Shown here: piece after piece, positions 26,879 to 35,545 of the stretch
Position numbering within the stretch: position 1 is the first letter of the stretch
Layout: every line of letters starts with the position of its first letter
NCBI RefSeq assembly: GCF_012396615.1
Contig: NZ_JAAXPV010000001.1
Coordinates: 186,001-250,000 of the forward strand
DNA from: Rothia terrae
Lineage (GTDB): Bacteria; Actinomycetota; Actinomycetes; Actinomycetales; Micrococcaceae
Direction of reading: 5' to 3'
Length of the DNA: 64,000 bases
Notes under the pieces: generated by a model
Database searches by the model: none
What the model saw: only the letters and a program-made list of their open reading frames with translations
What the model was told of the DNA's origin: nothing
Translations under genes and position numbers: made by a program

Positions 26879-27714
26879 GATGCGTTGTCTTCCTTTTCAA
26901 TACTGTCAATGGTTGTCTGCGCTAGATCGCTGGGCGAAGGTGTAGGAGATTGCACGACGCGTAGTCCCAGTTGCTCAGCGGTGCGGGCAGTGGTTGCGCC
27001 AATGGCGATGACCAGCGGAAACTCGGTGTCGGGCTCCTTTTGCGCTAAACGCCAACTTTCGTAAAGCCCGGTTAGCAGGGAGGGAGCTGTTGCGACCACT
27101 GCTCTTACCGACGGCAGTTCTTCAACGGCCTGGTCAATCCGCACATTGGTAAGTTCAGCGTCTGCTTCCCGAGTGTTCAGCGGGTTCTGGCAGGGGTACG
27201 GGCTCATGGTGTAGACATTCCACGGAGTAACCTCCCACCCCGCTGAGGTGAGCCCCTTCGTAAGGGTTGCCCGAGCGTTCGTTCCTTGAACGCACAGTAC
27301 AGCACGGTTCGCGTGATCAGCAGCTGTCTCTGGCAATTCACTCGCCAGGTGGGCGGCATCGGAAACTGTGGGTGTGAAGTCTACTTTCACTCCCCTGCCT
27401 TCCAGTGCACGAGCCGTAGCTTTGCCCACGCAAGCTACTTTTAACGACGCTAAAAATTGACTCAGCGGTTGATGCAAAACAGCCTCAGCTGCGAGAACGC
27501 CGTTAGCGCTGGTAAAGGTGACCCAACGAAAGTTTTTACCTAAAAATGCCTCACGCTCAGCCTTCGCCCCTTGATAAAGCTCAGCCTCATGAACAGGCGC
27601 ATAGATAAGCTCCACAGGCGCTAACCGACCAGAGCAGCTGGCAAGTTCTTGCGCGAACACACCAGCTGCCCCATGCGTGCGGGTGATAAGAACCCTGCGG
27701 TCTGTACAGGTCAC
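26875..27714 (-). CDS. hemD: Uroporphyrinogen-III synthase
   Basis: A 279-aa cytoplasmic enzyme that cyclises hydroxymethylbilane with inversion of ring D. Sequence conservation in this family is low. Support comes from the two-lobed pattern (RVLITRTHGAAGVFAQEL, then WVTFTSANGVLAAEAV, and VACVGKATARALEGRGV) and from its place between hemC and hemB. It overlaps hemC and hemB by four bases each. The Thr/Ser-rich TATTARTAEQLGL segment near the C terminus is typical. Confidence 0.92.
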   Translation of the reverse strand: MTCTDRRVLITRTHGAAGVFAQELASCSGRLAPVELIYAPVHEAELYQGAKAEREAFLGKNFRWVTFTSANGVLAAEAVLHQPLSQFLASLKVACVGKATARALEGRGVKVDFTPTVSDAAHLASELPETAADHANRAVLCVQGTNARATLTKGLTSAGWEVTPWNVYTMSPYPCQNPLNTREADAELTNVRIDQAVEELPSVRAVVATAPSLLTGLYESWRLAQKEPDTEFPLVIAIGATTARTAEQLGLRVVQSPTPSPSDLAQTTIDSIEKEDNAS

Positions 27715-28718
27715 AGGGTTAGACCAGCCAACTCTGCGGCGCCCTGGTCTAACAGTGCCTCAGCAACTCGCACGCCGAGTTCGTAGGCAGCTTCAACGCT
27801 CATATCCGACGTTGAATCCTGATGACGCAGGGTGCGCGTACCATTCGGATGCGCGACCAGAGTATCGAGCACCAAAGAACCATCTTGAATTCGCCCGTAA
27901 GCGCCTACCGGGGCGGCGCATCCAGCCTCTAAACGACGCAAAAGCGCACGTTCAGCGGTGACCGCCAAACGGGTTTCAAGGTGGTCAACGGCAACCAGAG
28001 CCCTCGCCAGTTCACTGGGCTGATCGCCTTCAGCACCGAACTCAGTGGAGCGGGTCTCAAGGGCTAAAGCCCCCTGCCCCGGAGCGGGCAGTACCTTATC
28101 GCACGCTAGGTACTCGGTAATCGCGTCCTCTTTGCCCAAACGAATCAAGCCGGACGCAGCCAGCACAACGGCATCGCAGTCGCCGGTAATGGCACCCAGC
28201 TTTTTCTCACCGTGCAAACCGTGCGCTGCGATTCCGTGTTCTTCAAGACCTTTCACGCGCGCCAGGCGAGTTCCCACGTTGCCGCGAATATCAACAATCT
28301 CAATATCGGGGCGAAGAGCAAGGATCTGCGCGGCACGACGCGGCGAGCCGGTTCCCACGCGAGCACCTTCAGGAAGTTGCTCTAAGGTCAGGCCATCGCG
28401 AGCGCACAGGGCGTCGCGAGGGTCTTCCCTCTCGGGAATAGCGGCTACGACCAAGCCTTCAGCGGGCATGGTGGGTAGGTCTTTGAGTGAATGAACCGCA
28501 AAGTCGACGGTGCTATCAAGGATGCGCATACGCAAGGTTGCGGCGAACACGCCGGTACCGCCCATTTGCGAGAGCGGGCCGGTGAGCACGTCCCCTTCAG
28601 TTTTCACTGTTTTGAGCTCGACGTCGAAGTCCCCGGCTTCTGCAACGAGTGCCCCTGCCATGCCTGACTGGGTGAGAGCCAGCGCTGATCCGCGGGTGCC
28701 TAGCAGGTACTTGCTCAT
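27711..28718 (-). CDS. hemC: Hydroxymethylbilane synthase (porphobilinogen deaminase)
   Basis: A 335-aa enzyme that links four porphobilinogens. The dipyrromethane cofactor attaches to the Cys of LEAGCAAPVGAY near residue 265. Conserved substrate-binding segments TRGSALALTQSG, VHSLKDLPT, and RVGTGSPRRAAQ with downstream RGNVGTRLARV are all present. The length matches the family. It overlaps hemH by four bases and hemD by four bases. Confidence 0.97.
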   Translation of the reverse strand: MSKYLLGTRGSALALTQSGMAGALVAEAGDFDVELKTVKTEGDVLTGPLSQMGGTGVFAATLRMRILDSTVDFAVHSLKDLPTMPAEGLVVAAIPEREDPRDALCARDGLTLEQLPEGARVGTGSPRRAAQILALRPDIEIVDIRGNVGTRLARVKGLEEHGIAAHGLHGEKKLGAITGDCDAVVLAASGLIRLGKEDAITEYLACDKVLPAPGQGALALETRSTEFGAEGDQPSELARALVAVDHLETRLAVTAERALLRRLEAGCAAPVGAYGRIQDGSLVLDTLVAHPNGTRTLRHQDSTSDMSVEAAYELGVRVAEALLDQGAAELAGLTL

Positions 28719-30043
28719 GAGCGAGCACCTGCCTGAGCGTCGTCGCCCTGATAGTTAGCGATCACGGGACGGTCGACCTTAGCCCGCGCTGACTTGCAGC
28801 AATCGGGGTTGCAGGCATCAAACCAACCGCGGGATCCGCACACGGAATCGCGGTTTTGTTCGAGCTCAGCAGGGTCTTGAGAACTTGCCGTTGAGCTTAC
28901 GCGTTCGGCAATGAGCTGACGCAAGGACTCGATGTATTCGGGGTGCACACCCGGGGTGGGAGTACGCGTGGCGATGAATCCCAGGTTCTTGCAGGTGTCA
29001 AGAGCCTCGGTGTCCAGATCCCACTTGACCTCCATGTGGTCAGAGACAAAGCCCAGAGGCACCAGTACAATACCGTCAACCTCACCCTCAAGCTTTTCAA
29101 GGGCATCGTTAACGTCTGGTTCAAGCCAGGGCATGCTGGGCGGGCCTGAACGTGACTGGTAGACCAGCTCCCAATCAACGTTATCCAACAAAGCGGGATC
29201 AACCGCTTCTACACCTGCCAGTACAGCGCGAGCAGCCTGAAGGTGCTTCTCTACATAGGCGCTACCGCCTTCGTAGTCTACCCCGCGGGGGCCAGCCTCA
29301 TTCGCTGCGCTAGTGGGTACCGAGTGTGTGCAGAACATGATGCGAACGCGTCCATTGCCAGCCGCTGTTTTTTCTGCAGAGGCAATGCCGGAACGCACCT
29401 CAGTCAGACCGTCCACCAGGCCATCCACAAATGACTTGATAAAACCGGGGGCATCCCAGAACTGACGCACCTTATCGATCTGAAGTTTGCCTTCTAACCC
29501 GAGCTTCTCAAGTGCCATACCGTAGTCTTCACGGTACTGACGGCACGATGAGTAGCCAGGGTAAGCGCTAGTTGCCAGCACCAGAATTTTGCGGGCGCCG
29601 TCGTCATATGCCTTTTGCACCACGTCGTTGACGTAGGGCTCCCAGTTACGGTTAGCCCAGGTGATAGGCACGTTGGGCCCGCGCGTCTCAAGGGCTTCGC
29701 GCAGAGCTGCCAGTAGGGCACGGTTCTGCTCGTTAATCGGTGAGACACCGCCGTTAGCACGGTAGTGAGTAGCGACTTCTTCTAAGCGCTCATCGGGGAT
29801 CCCGCGTCCTGCGGTGACATTGCGCAAAAAGGGAATCACGTCGTCTTGACCTTCAGGACCGCCAAACGATGACAGAATCACGAGGTCGTAATCCTCAGGT
29901 GCCTGTGAACGCGCACGCTCAAGGTTTTCTTCGCCGTGAAAATCCGGTGCGCTGTTCTCATCAAGCACAGCAGGTCCGTTAGACGCGGTGTTGTGAGGGT
30001 CAGTGCGGTTGGGTCGAACGTCGTTAGGTACGGTTGCAGTCAT
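28715..30043 (-). CDS. hemH: Coproporphyrin III ferrochelatase (CpfC)
   Basis: A 442-aa enzyme inserting ferrous iron into coproporphyrin III. In Actinobacteria this family works before HemQ. The active-site His is in RIMFCTHSVPTS and the Glu in PLGFVSDHMEVKWD. The C-terminal extension holds a Cys cluster (VCGSRGWFDACNPDCCKSA) that may bind a [2Fe-2S] cluster as in mycobacterial ferrochelatase, but the spacing differs from what I recall, so this is a guess. An N-terminal extension of about 45 residues is low complexity. It starts one base after the hemQ stop codon and overlaps hemC. Confidence 0.95.
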   Translation of the reverse strand: MTATVPNDVRPNRTDPHNTASNGPAVLDENSAPDFHGEENLERARSQAPEDYDLVILSSFGGPEGQDDVIPFLRNVTAGRGIPDERLEEVATHYRANGGVSPINEQNRALLAALREALETRGPNVPITWANRNWEPYVNDVVQKAYDDGARKILVLATSAYPGYSSCRQYREDYGMALEKLGLEGKLQIDKVRQFWDAPGFIKSFVDGLVDGLTEVRSGIASAEKTAAGNGRVRIMFCTHSVPTSAANEAGPRGVDYEGGSAYVEKHLQAARAVLAGVEAVDPALLDNVDWELVYQSRSGPPSMPWLEPDVNDALEKLEGEVDGIVLVPLGFVSDHMEVKWDLDTEALDTCKNLGFIATRTPTPGVHPEYIESLRQLIAERVSSTASSQDPAELEQNRDSVCGSRGWFDACNPDCCKSARAKVDRPVIANYQGDDAQAGARS

Positions 30044-30871
30044 TTAGGCAAGTACCTTTGCGACCTCGCCAGCTTCGATGCGGCGACCGGTGTAGAAGGG
30101 CAGCTCATCACGAACGTAGAGGCGCGCTTCGGTGTTGCGGAATGAACGCATGAGATCAACGAGCAGAACGAGTTCGGGAGCTTCAAGAGCAATGAGCCAC
30201 TCGTAGTCGTTCAGGCCGAAGGTTGCGATGGTGTTGGGCAACACCTCGGGGAAGTCGATGCCTTTCATACCGTGATTCTTCATAATCTCGCGGCGCTTTT
30301 CGGGGTTGATGGTGTACCAGTCGTATGAACGAACGAAGGGGTAAACGCAGACCCATTTCTCGGGGTCAATACCCTTAGCGAAGGAGGGAGTGTGACCGGC
30401 TGAGAATTCAGCATCGCGGTGCACGCCCATTGTTGACCACACAATCTTGGTGCCGAAGAAAGCATCGGTACGGCGGATATCGCGGATTGCTGCCTGAAGT
30501 TCCTCAGGCTTTTCGCCGTGAACCCACACCATAACATCAGCGTCATTGCGCATTGCTGAAACATCGTAGAAGCCACGAACGGTGACTCCGCGAGACTTCA
30601 AATTTTCGACCACAGCGTTGAGCTCTGCAGTTGCTTCTGCTGAGTTAGCGGTAGCACTCGGTGCGCCTTCGCGGGCAAAAACGGTGTAAAGAGCGTAGTG
30701 GAACTGGCTGTCACCCTCCGCTACCTCACCGGGGCGCTGCCCCTGGATCTTGCCGTGAGCGTCCTTGGCGGTGGGCATAGCGGGACGTCCGTGTGCGCTG
30801 TGAGAATACGCGGGGTGTGAACCGCCAGCGGTTTCGTGTGCGTGCTCTTCGGGCTTGCCGTGGTGTGCCAT
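30044..30871 (-). CDS. hemQ: Coproheme decarboxylase (HemQ/ChdC)
   Basis: A 275-aa enzyme converting coproheme to heme b by two oxidative decarboxylations, the last step of the coproporphyrin-dependent route. The catalytic Tyr stretch YPFVRSYDWYTINPEKRR and the NHGMKGIDFPEV loop are as in actinobacterial ChdC. The first 45 residues are His-rich (HHGKPEEHAHETAGGSH) and not part of the fold; they may bind metal or be disordered. ATG 30871 is chosen because AAAGGA lies nine bases upstream; the longer start at 30889 has none. Encoded immediately before hemH. Confidence 0.95.
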   Translation of the reverse strand: MAHHGKPEEHAHETAGGSHPAYSHSAHGRPAMPTAKDAHGKIQGQRPGEVAEGDSQFHYALYTVFAREGAPSATANSAEATAELNAVVENLKSRGVTVRGFYDVSAMRNDADVMVWVHGEKPEELQAAIRDIRRTDAFFGTKIVWSTMGVHRDAEFSAGHTPSFAKGIDPEKWVCVYPFVRSYDWYTINPEKRREIMKNHGMKGIDFPEVLPNTIATFGLNDYEWLIALEAPELVLLVDLMRSFRNTEARLYVRDELPFYTGRRIEAGEVAKVLA

Positions 30872-30916
30872 GTGAATAATTCCTTTCATTTCACAGCTTG
30901 TGCGTGAGTTTGCCGG

Positions 30917-30933
30917 GCACCGTTTTGCGGTGC
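30917..30933 (-). other. Small hairpin between hemY and hemQ
   Basis: GCACCG/CGGTGC arms around a 5-nt loop lie in the 102-bp gap between hemY and hemQ, the largest gap in the leftward heme operon. It may tune expression or mRNA stability. It lacks a T run, so full termination is unlikely. Confidence 0.35.
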
Positions 30934-30973
30934 AGGGCTAATAGTGTGCCGGTTGTTCTCAACCAGCAAGTCT

Positions 30974-32434
30974 TTAGTGGTGGTTCAACAGTTCATCGGC
31001 GTATGCTTCGATGACAGCGTGAGTGTCTTTGGTAACCGCTACAAGTCCGGTGCCCGAAAGCCATGCTCCAACGGCGCAGACCCCCTCTAGCTGGTCCAGT
31101 GACTGTCTAAAGGCAACGATCTTTTCTTTATGACCGGCTTTAGGCGCGGGCATCGCGCCCTGCCAACGCACAACGTCGGCGTCCACCAGTTGTTTGGGAG
31201 AGATATTAGTGCCCAGCAGCTTTGAGGCATCGTGCAGTGCCAGCGTAATGAGCTGATCATCGTGCAAGGCTACCTCGCTCAGCGGCGAGTTGGCGTCGCT
31301 GGAGCGGCCGTACGACAGGCGGACAACGTGGCGTCCTTCGCCCAGTTTGTCGGCAACCCACTGCCATTTTGCCGATGCGTGGGTTAGGGCTTTTGCGCGA
31401 ACGTTCGTCACCTGATCTGAAATGAGCAGGCCGGTGCCGCGCGGTGCGCGATCAAGTTCAGGCTTATCAACGACCAGTGAGACCAAAGCAATTTCGGGCC
31501 CGGCCTTGATGGAGGGCACCGCGTGTGCGGGAAGGTGCGAGCCCAAAATACGCACAGCGGTGGGACCGTCTGTTGCCATGACGAGATTGGGTGCTGAGAT
31601 AGCGATAGGACGCGCCCCCACATCCGAGCGGCGCTGGATTAAGGTCCACTCCCCTGTCACGGGATCACGGTCTACAGCAATAACGTTGAACCCCGTCATG
31701 ATGCGCACGTGCATGCGCTGCAAATCTTGCACCAAAGCCTCAGACAGCTGGTTCATGCCACCCTCGATACCCGCAACGGCAGACCCCGCGGGAGCCGCTT
31801 TACGAATGGAGCCCGCCGCTGCAGCCAAAGAACCCAGGCGCAGCATTGCGTCCTTGAGGCCAGGAGTCACAACATCAACATCGAGCTTATCGGGGTGCAC
31901 CGAGTGAACACCTGAAACTACAGGCGCTACCAGATTATCCAGCACCTGTTGACCCATACGTGCCCGTACCAGCTCACCCAGCGTTTTAGCCTTCGCTCCC
32001 ACGGATGCTGTCAAAAACTTATCCATGCGAGCGCGAGCAATACCACTGGCGCTCAGGGTAGCTTTCAAGGCGGGATCATCAAAGCTACCGGGAATACCCA
32101 TCAAACCGGTGCTGGGCGAAGGCTTAGCTCCCGTGGGAAGATACAGCCAGGAACCCAAGCTATTCGGCAACACAATTTTATCTTTGAGCCCCAGCTCCTG
32201 TAGCAAATCAGAGACAACCGTAGAGCGCGTTGCAAAAGATTCAGCACCGGCATCCAGCACCATACCCGCAAGCTGGTGGGAGCCCACCGCACCACCTAAG
32301 TGCGCTCGCCCCTCAACAACGGTGACTTTAAAGCCCTTGCGTGCCAGCATGCGAGCAGAGAGCAAACCGGCGATGCCGCCACCTACGACGAGCACACTTT
32401 GTTCGGTTGATGATGAAGCGGGTGAAACTGCCAT
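30974..32434 (-). CDS. hemY: Coproporphyrinogen III oxidase (CgoX/HemY type)
   Basis: A 486-aa FAD enzyme that oxidises coproporphyrinogen III to coproporphyrin III in this pathway; older annotation calls it protoporphyrinogen oxidase. The dinucleotide-binding motif VLVVGGGIAGLLSARML is at residues 14-30, followed by VVEGRAHLGGAVGSH. The middle (KTLGELVRARMGQQVLDNLVAPV, given here for identification in part) and the C-terminal GVCAVGAWLSGTGL are typical. It starts five bases after the hemE stop, with AAGAAGTAAG as the ribosome site. Confidence 0.95.
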   Translation of the reverse strand: MAVSPASSSTEQSVLVVGGGIAGLLSARMLARKGFKVTVVEGRAHLGGAVGSHQLAGMVLDAGAESFATRSTVVSDLLQELGLKDKIVLPNSLGSWLYLPTGAKPSPSTGLMGIPGSFDDPALKATLSASGIARARMDKFLTASVGAKAKTLGELVRARMGQQVLDNLVAPVVSGVHSVHPDKLDVDVVTPGLKDAMLRLGSLAAAAGSIRKAAPAGSAVAGIEGGMNQLSEALVQDLQRMHVRIMTGFNVIAVDRDPVTGEWTLIQRRSDVGARPIAISAPNLVMATDGPTAVRILGSHLPAHAVPSIKAGPEIALVSLVVDKPELDRAPRGTGLLISDQVTNVRAKALTHASAKWQWVADKLGEGRHVVRLSYGRSSDANSPLSEVALHDDQLITLALHDASKLLGTNISPKQLVDADVVRWQGAMPAPKAGHKEKIVAFRQSLDQLEGVCAVGAWLSGTGLVAVTKDTHAVIEAYADELLNHH

Positions 32435-32439
32435 GATTC

Positions 32440-33552
32440 TTACTTCTTTGTGTTCGTATGGATGTATGAAACGAGATCGGTGAGAACCTGAGGGTCGGTG
32501 CTCGGCGGTACGCCGTGACCGAGATTAGCGATGTGAGTCGGAGCTGCCTGAGCTGACTCAAGCACCTGGTCGACGTGCGCGAACAGGGCTTCACTTCCCG
32601 AGGCAAGCAGCGCGGGGTCGATGTTGCCCTGAAGAGGGATGCCGCCGCCCAGTCGACGGTTAGCTTCGGAGAGGCTCAGTCGGTAGTCAACGCCCATGAC
32701 GTCGGCGCCAGCCTCATGCATTGCGGGTAGAAGTTCCGCGGTGCCTGTTCCAAAGTGGATGCGGGGAACACCGAATTCTTCGACCATCGACAGCGCGGTT
32801 GCTGAGTGCTCCTGCACAAATCGGCGGTAGTCGGCCTCACCTAAAGAACCTGCCCAGGAATCAAAGAGCTGAACTGCTGATGCGCCAGCTTCAATCTGAG
32901 CACGCAGGAACTGGCCTGAGGTACGAGCAGCCCACGCGGCTAGTTTTGCCCACGCCTCAGGGTTCGCGTGCATCATGGTGCGCGGTTTGAGGTGATCGCG
33001 TGAGGGGCCGCCTTCTACCATGTAGGCCGCGACGGTAAAGGGAGCGCCTGCAAAGCCAATAAGCGGGGTAGACCCAAGCTGCTCGACGGTGTTAGACACA
33101 GCTTCGCGGATAACATCAAGAGCAGAGTCTTCAAGTTCAGGTAACTTATCGATATCGCTCATGCTATCGATTGCCACATCAAGCACGGGGCCACGACCGG
33201 GCACGATATCAACGTTGACGCCGGCAAGCTTCATCGGTACCACAATGTCCGAGAAGAAAATTCCGGCATCCACCTGGTGACGGCGCACGGGCTGTACCGT
33301 AATTTCAGCAGCCAATTCAGGGTTCAGGCAGGAGTCCAGCATCGGAATACCTTCGCGTACCTTACGGTACTCAGGTAGCGAGCGTCCTGCCTGACGCATA
33401 AACCACACGGGTGTGTGTGCGGAGGCGCGCCCCGTCAGAGCTTGCAACATTGCGGAATCCGCGGTGTTCGCCGCGCGCAGTGGATGCTGCGGTGAAAGCA
33501 GTGAGAGATGTGCATCCGTCAGTAGCGGACGCTGGTTTAAAGAATTAGGCAT
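32440..33552 (-). CDS. hemE: Uroporphyrinogen decarboxylase
   Basis: A 370-aa enzyme removing four carboxylates from uroporphyrinogen III to give coproporphyrinogen III. Conserved segments are PVWFMRQAGRSLPEYR, LIGFAGAPFTVAAYMVEGG and NLGHGVPPSTDPQVL. It is the first gene of the leftward heme operon. The start is uncertain: the frame is open to a GTG at 33594, but ATG 33552 (MPNSLNQRPLL) fits homologues best. It is preceded by CACAAT seven bases upstream, a weak -10-like box that would make the message leaderless. No Shine-Dalgarno is visible. Confidence 0.95.
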   Translation of the reverse strand: MPNSLNQRPLLTDAHLSLLSPQHPLRAANTADSAMLQALTGRASAHTPVWFMRQAGRSLPEYRKVREGIPMLDSCLNPELAAEITVQPVRRHQVDAGIFFSDIVVPMKLAGVNVDIVPGRGPVLDVAIDSMSDIDKLPELEDSALDVIREAVSNTVEQLGSTPLIGFAGAPFTVAAYMVEGGPSRDHLKPRTMMHANPEAWAKLAAWAARTSGQFLRAQIEAGASAVQLFDSWAGSLGEADYRRFVQEHSATALSMVEEFGVPRIHFGTGTAELLPAMHEAGADVMGVDYRLSLSEANRRLGGGIPLQGNIDPALLASGSEALFAHVDQVLESAQAAPTHIANLGHGVPPSTDPQVLTDLVSYIHTNTKK

Positions 33553-34162
33553 ATTCACCATTGTGCCAATTAATGAGCTGAAGTTTGCAGACACAGTGTC
33601 ACCGAAAGTACCGGCATGGCGTTTTGTCCCCTGCCTCGCAGGTTTTCGGACCCTTCATACATGCGTCCTGACAAAAATTTAGGTAATGCTTCAGACGCTC
33701 TTATCTCACAAATTAACGGCACTTTCATCATCAATGTCTTATGCTTACAAAGGGCGAATCACCTCAGGGACAAGCAGTGCACTCGCCCGTTGCTCTTTTT
33801 GCAAACGGTCTTAAAGACTTCTCTCGGTGACAATCGGGCGGCAAAAACAACGGGCGGCAAACTGGCTGGGTCTGGCATGAATCGTCCTGGGAGCGAAGCG
33901 AACCGGGAGAGAAGGACTGTTTGCCGCCGCTGTGTTTGCGAAGGACTTTACACTCCCGATAAATCGATCCCTAGCATCTACATACGATAGCTACCCGCAG
34001 AGCACGTAAGAATCCCCTTATTCCTTCACTATTTTTAGCAATCTGCACCCCACCTCGCTCCCTCTTATGGGTACAGCATTCCCTGTATTAGCTATCTAAT
34101 AGGGCAGAACCCAAAATATTTGATACTGTTGATGAGTTCTCGAAATAAGAACCTAAATTTTC
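33553..34162. other. 610-bp divergent intergenic region between hemE and hemA
   Basis: This is the only gene-free stretch over 300 bp. It must hold the promoters for both heme transcription units. It contains structured element copy B (33853-33928) and, upstream of it, CGCCCGTTG (33784-33792), which is complementary to CAACGGGCG (33848-33856). GATACT near 34120 and CTAAT near 34097 are possible -10 parts for hemA. There is no convincing open reading frame with a ribosome site, and no obvious operator. Confidence 0.6.
33853..33928 (+). ncRNA. Structured intergenic element, copy B (unidentified RNA candidate)
   Basis: GGCGGCAAAC (33853-33862) pairs with GTTTGCCGCC (33919-33928). The inside reads TGGCT-GGGTCTGGCATGAATC, then an inner hairpin (CTGG-GAGC-GAA-GCGAA-CCGG region, 33887-33906), then GAGAGAAGGACT. 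The motifs GGGTCTGGC(A/G)TGAATC, GAGC.../...GCGAA and GGACT are shared with copy A at 8448-8546, while the paired arms differ in sequence. This is what conserved RNA structure looks like. It points the same way as hemA and ends 234 bp before it, so it could lie in the hemA leader, but copy A is not upstream of any gene in its direction. Confidence 0.5.
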
Positions 34163-35452
34163 ATGACAATATTTACCCTTGTAGCATCGCACCAGTCAGT
34201 TGACTTAGAAACCGTTGCCCAGTTGAGCAACGGTGTTATTGGTCTACCTGAATATTTGCGTGAAGAAAATATTGATGGATCTGTGGTCTTATCAACGTGC
34301 AACCGTCTTGAACTTTACGTTGAGGTAACCACCCCACCTTCTTCAACCGAGCAATTTATTGCTACTCAGGTAGCAACTATCAGCGAAAAGATATTTGATT
34401 ATATTGCTCGCACGTCATCGCTTTCTTTGTCGGTTGTAGCTACCAGCTTTGAAACATTTATCGATGACAGAGCCGCGCACCACCTCTTTACGGTGGCATC
34501 CGGCCTGGAATCGGCTGTTGTCGGTGAGCGCGAAATTACCGGTCAGGTACGACGCGCTATTTCAACCGCTCAAGACGATGGCTACGCTACGGGTAATCTG
34601 GTACGACTTTTCGACAGGGGCGCGCACACCGCTCGTCAGGTGGGTCAGCAAACTGCCCTGGGTTCACGTGGACGCTCGGTTGTCTCCGTGGCTCTTGATT
34701 TGGCTGACGAAGTTTCTGACAGCGATTGGGCACACCGCACCGCTCTGGTCTTCGGCACCGGTGCATACGCGGGCGCCACGATGGCAGCTCTACGCGATCG
34801 AGGATGCACCGAAATTTATGTGTATTCCCGTTCAAACCGCGCAGAAACGTTCACCGAAAAACGCGGCGGCTCCCCTGTTCCTCTTGATCAGCTACATCCG
34901 GCCATGGAAAAAGCTGATGTCATCATTGGTTGCTCGGGAGGTTCCACTCCCCTGCACCCCAACGAAATTCCTGCGGGCAAGCGCGTCATTCTAGACCTTG
35001 CCCTCACCCGAGATTTTGATCCCGCTGTGGCTGACATGCCAGAGATAGACCTCATCACCCTGGAGTCTGTCCGATTGGCTGCCCCCGAGGAAACAGCGGA
35101 ATCAGTAGAAACGGCACGCACCATCGTTAACGCCGCCAGCGCAGACTTTGCGCAAAAAGAAAAGGCGAGAAACGTGGATGCTGCTATCGTTGCTCTCCGA
35201 GCACACACAATGTCTGTTCTTGAAACCGAACTGCAAAAAGTTCGCGGTCAGTTTGGTTGCGGCGCCGCCGCAGAACAGGTGGAGTTTGCAATGCGTCGCA
35301 TGGTGAAGTCTTTGCTTCACACCCCAACAGTACGCGCGCGTGAGCTAGCTCAAGAAGGTCGCACAGCAGATTATATTGCTGCACTCGATGCTCTCTACGG
35401 CATTGATGTTCAGCAGCCCCAAGTCTCTGAGCAGAAGCGTAACGCTTCTTAG
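34163..35452 (+). CDS. hemA: Glutamyl-tRNA reductase
   Basis: A 429-aa NADPH enzyme reducing glutamyl-tRNA to glutamate-1-semialdehyde, the first and usually controlled step of the C5 heme pathway. The catalytic Cys is in LSTCNRLELYVEV. The VVGEREITGQVRRA segment, the Rossmann region (TALVFGTGAYAGATM) and the C-terminal dimerisation helices are in order. ATG 34163 has no clear Shine-Dalgarno. It is divergent from the hemE-hemL operon, so one intergenic region could control the whole pathway. Confidence 0.96.
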   Translation: MTIFTLVASHQSVDLETVAQLSNGVIGLPEYLREENIDGSVVLSTCNRLELYVEVTTPPSSTEQFIATQVATISEKIFDYIARTSSLSLSVVATSFETFIDDRAAHHLFTVASGLESAVVGEREITGQVRRAISTAQDDGYATGNLVRLFDRGAHTARQVGQQTALGSRGRSVVSVALDLADEVSDSDWAHRTALVFGTGAYAGATMAALRDRGCTEIYVYSRSNRAETFTEKRGGSPVPLDQLHPAMEKADVIIGCSGGSTPLHPNEIPAGKRVILDLALTRDFDPAVADMPEIDLITLESVRLAAPEETAESVETARTIVNAASADFAQKEKARNVDAAIVALRAHTMSVLETELQKVRGQFGCGAAAEQVEFAMRRMVKSLLHTPTVRARELAQEGRTADYIAALDALYGIDVQQPQVSEQKRNAS

Positions 35453-35545
35453 CGACTTCGTTGGTAGGACGTTAAACAAACCCCCGCTGTGTAACGAATT
35501 CCTGCTGATCTTGCATGTATTTACATCTAGACCAGGATATTAAAA

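Noticed and set aside
31422-31907. A 161-codon open frame antisense to hemY
   Set aside because: It mirrors the hemY coding frame, shows no domain or ribosome site and is explained by codon bias of the opposite strand. The same holds for long antisense frames inside hemC (28045-28494), adnB (15256-15807), typA (62450-62896) and mgtE_N/CBS (43197-43793).
33853-33928. Copy B as a heme-responsive riboswitch for hemA
   Set aside because: The shared copy A lies between convergent genes with nothing to regulate downstream, and no known heme riboswitch exists to compare with. It is kept only as a structured element.
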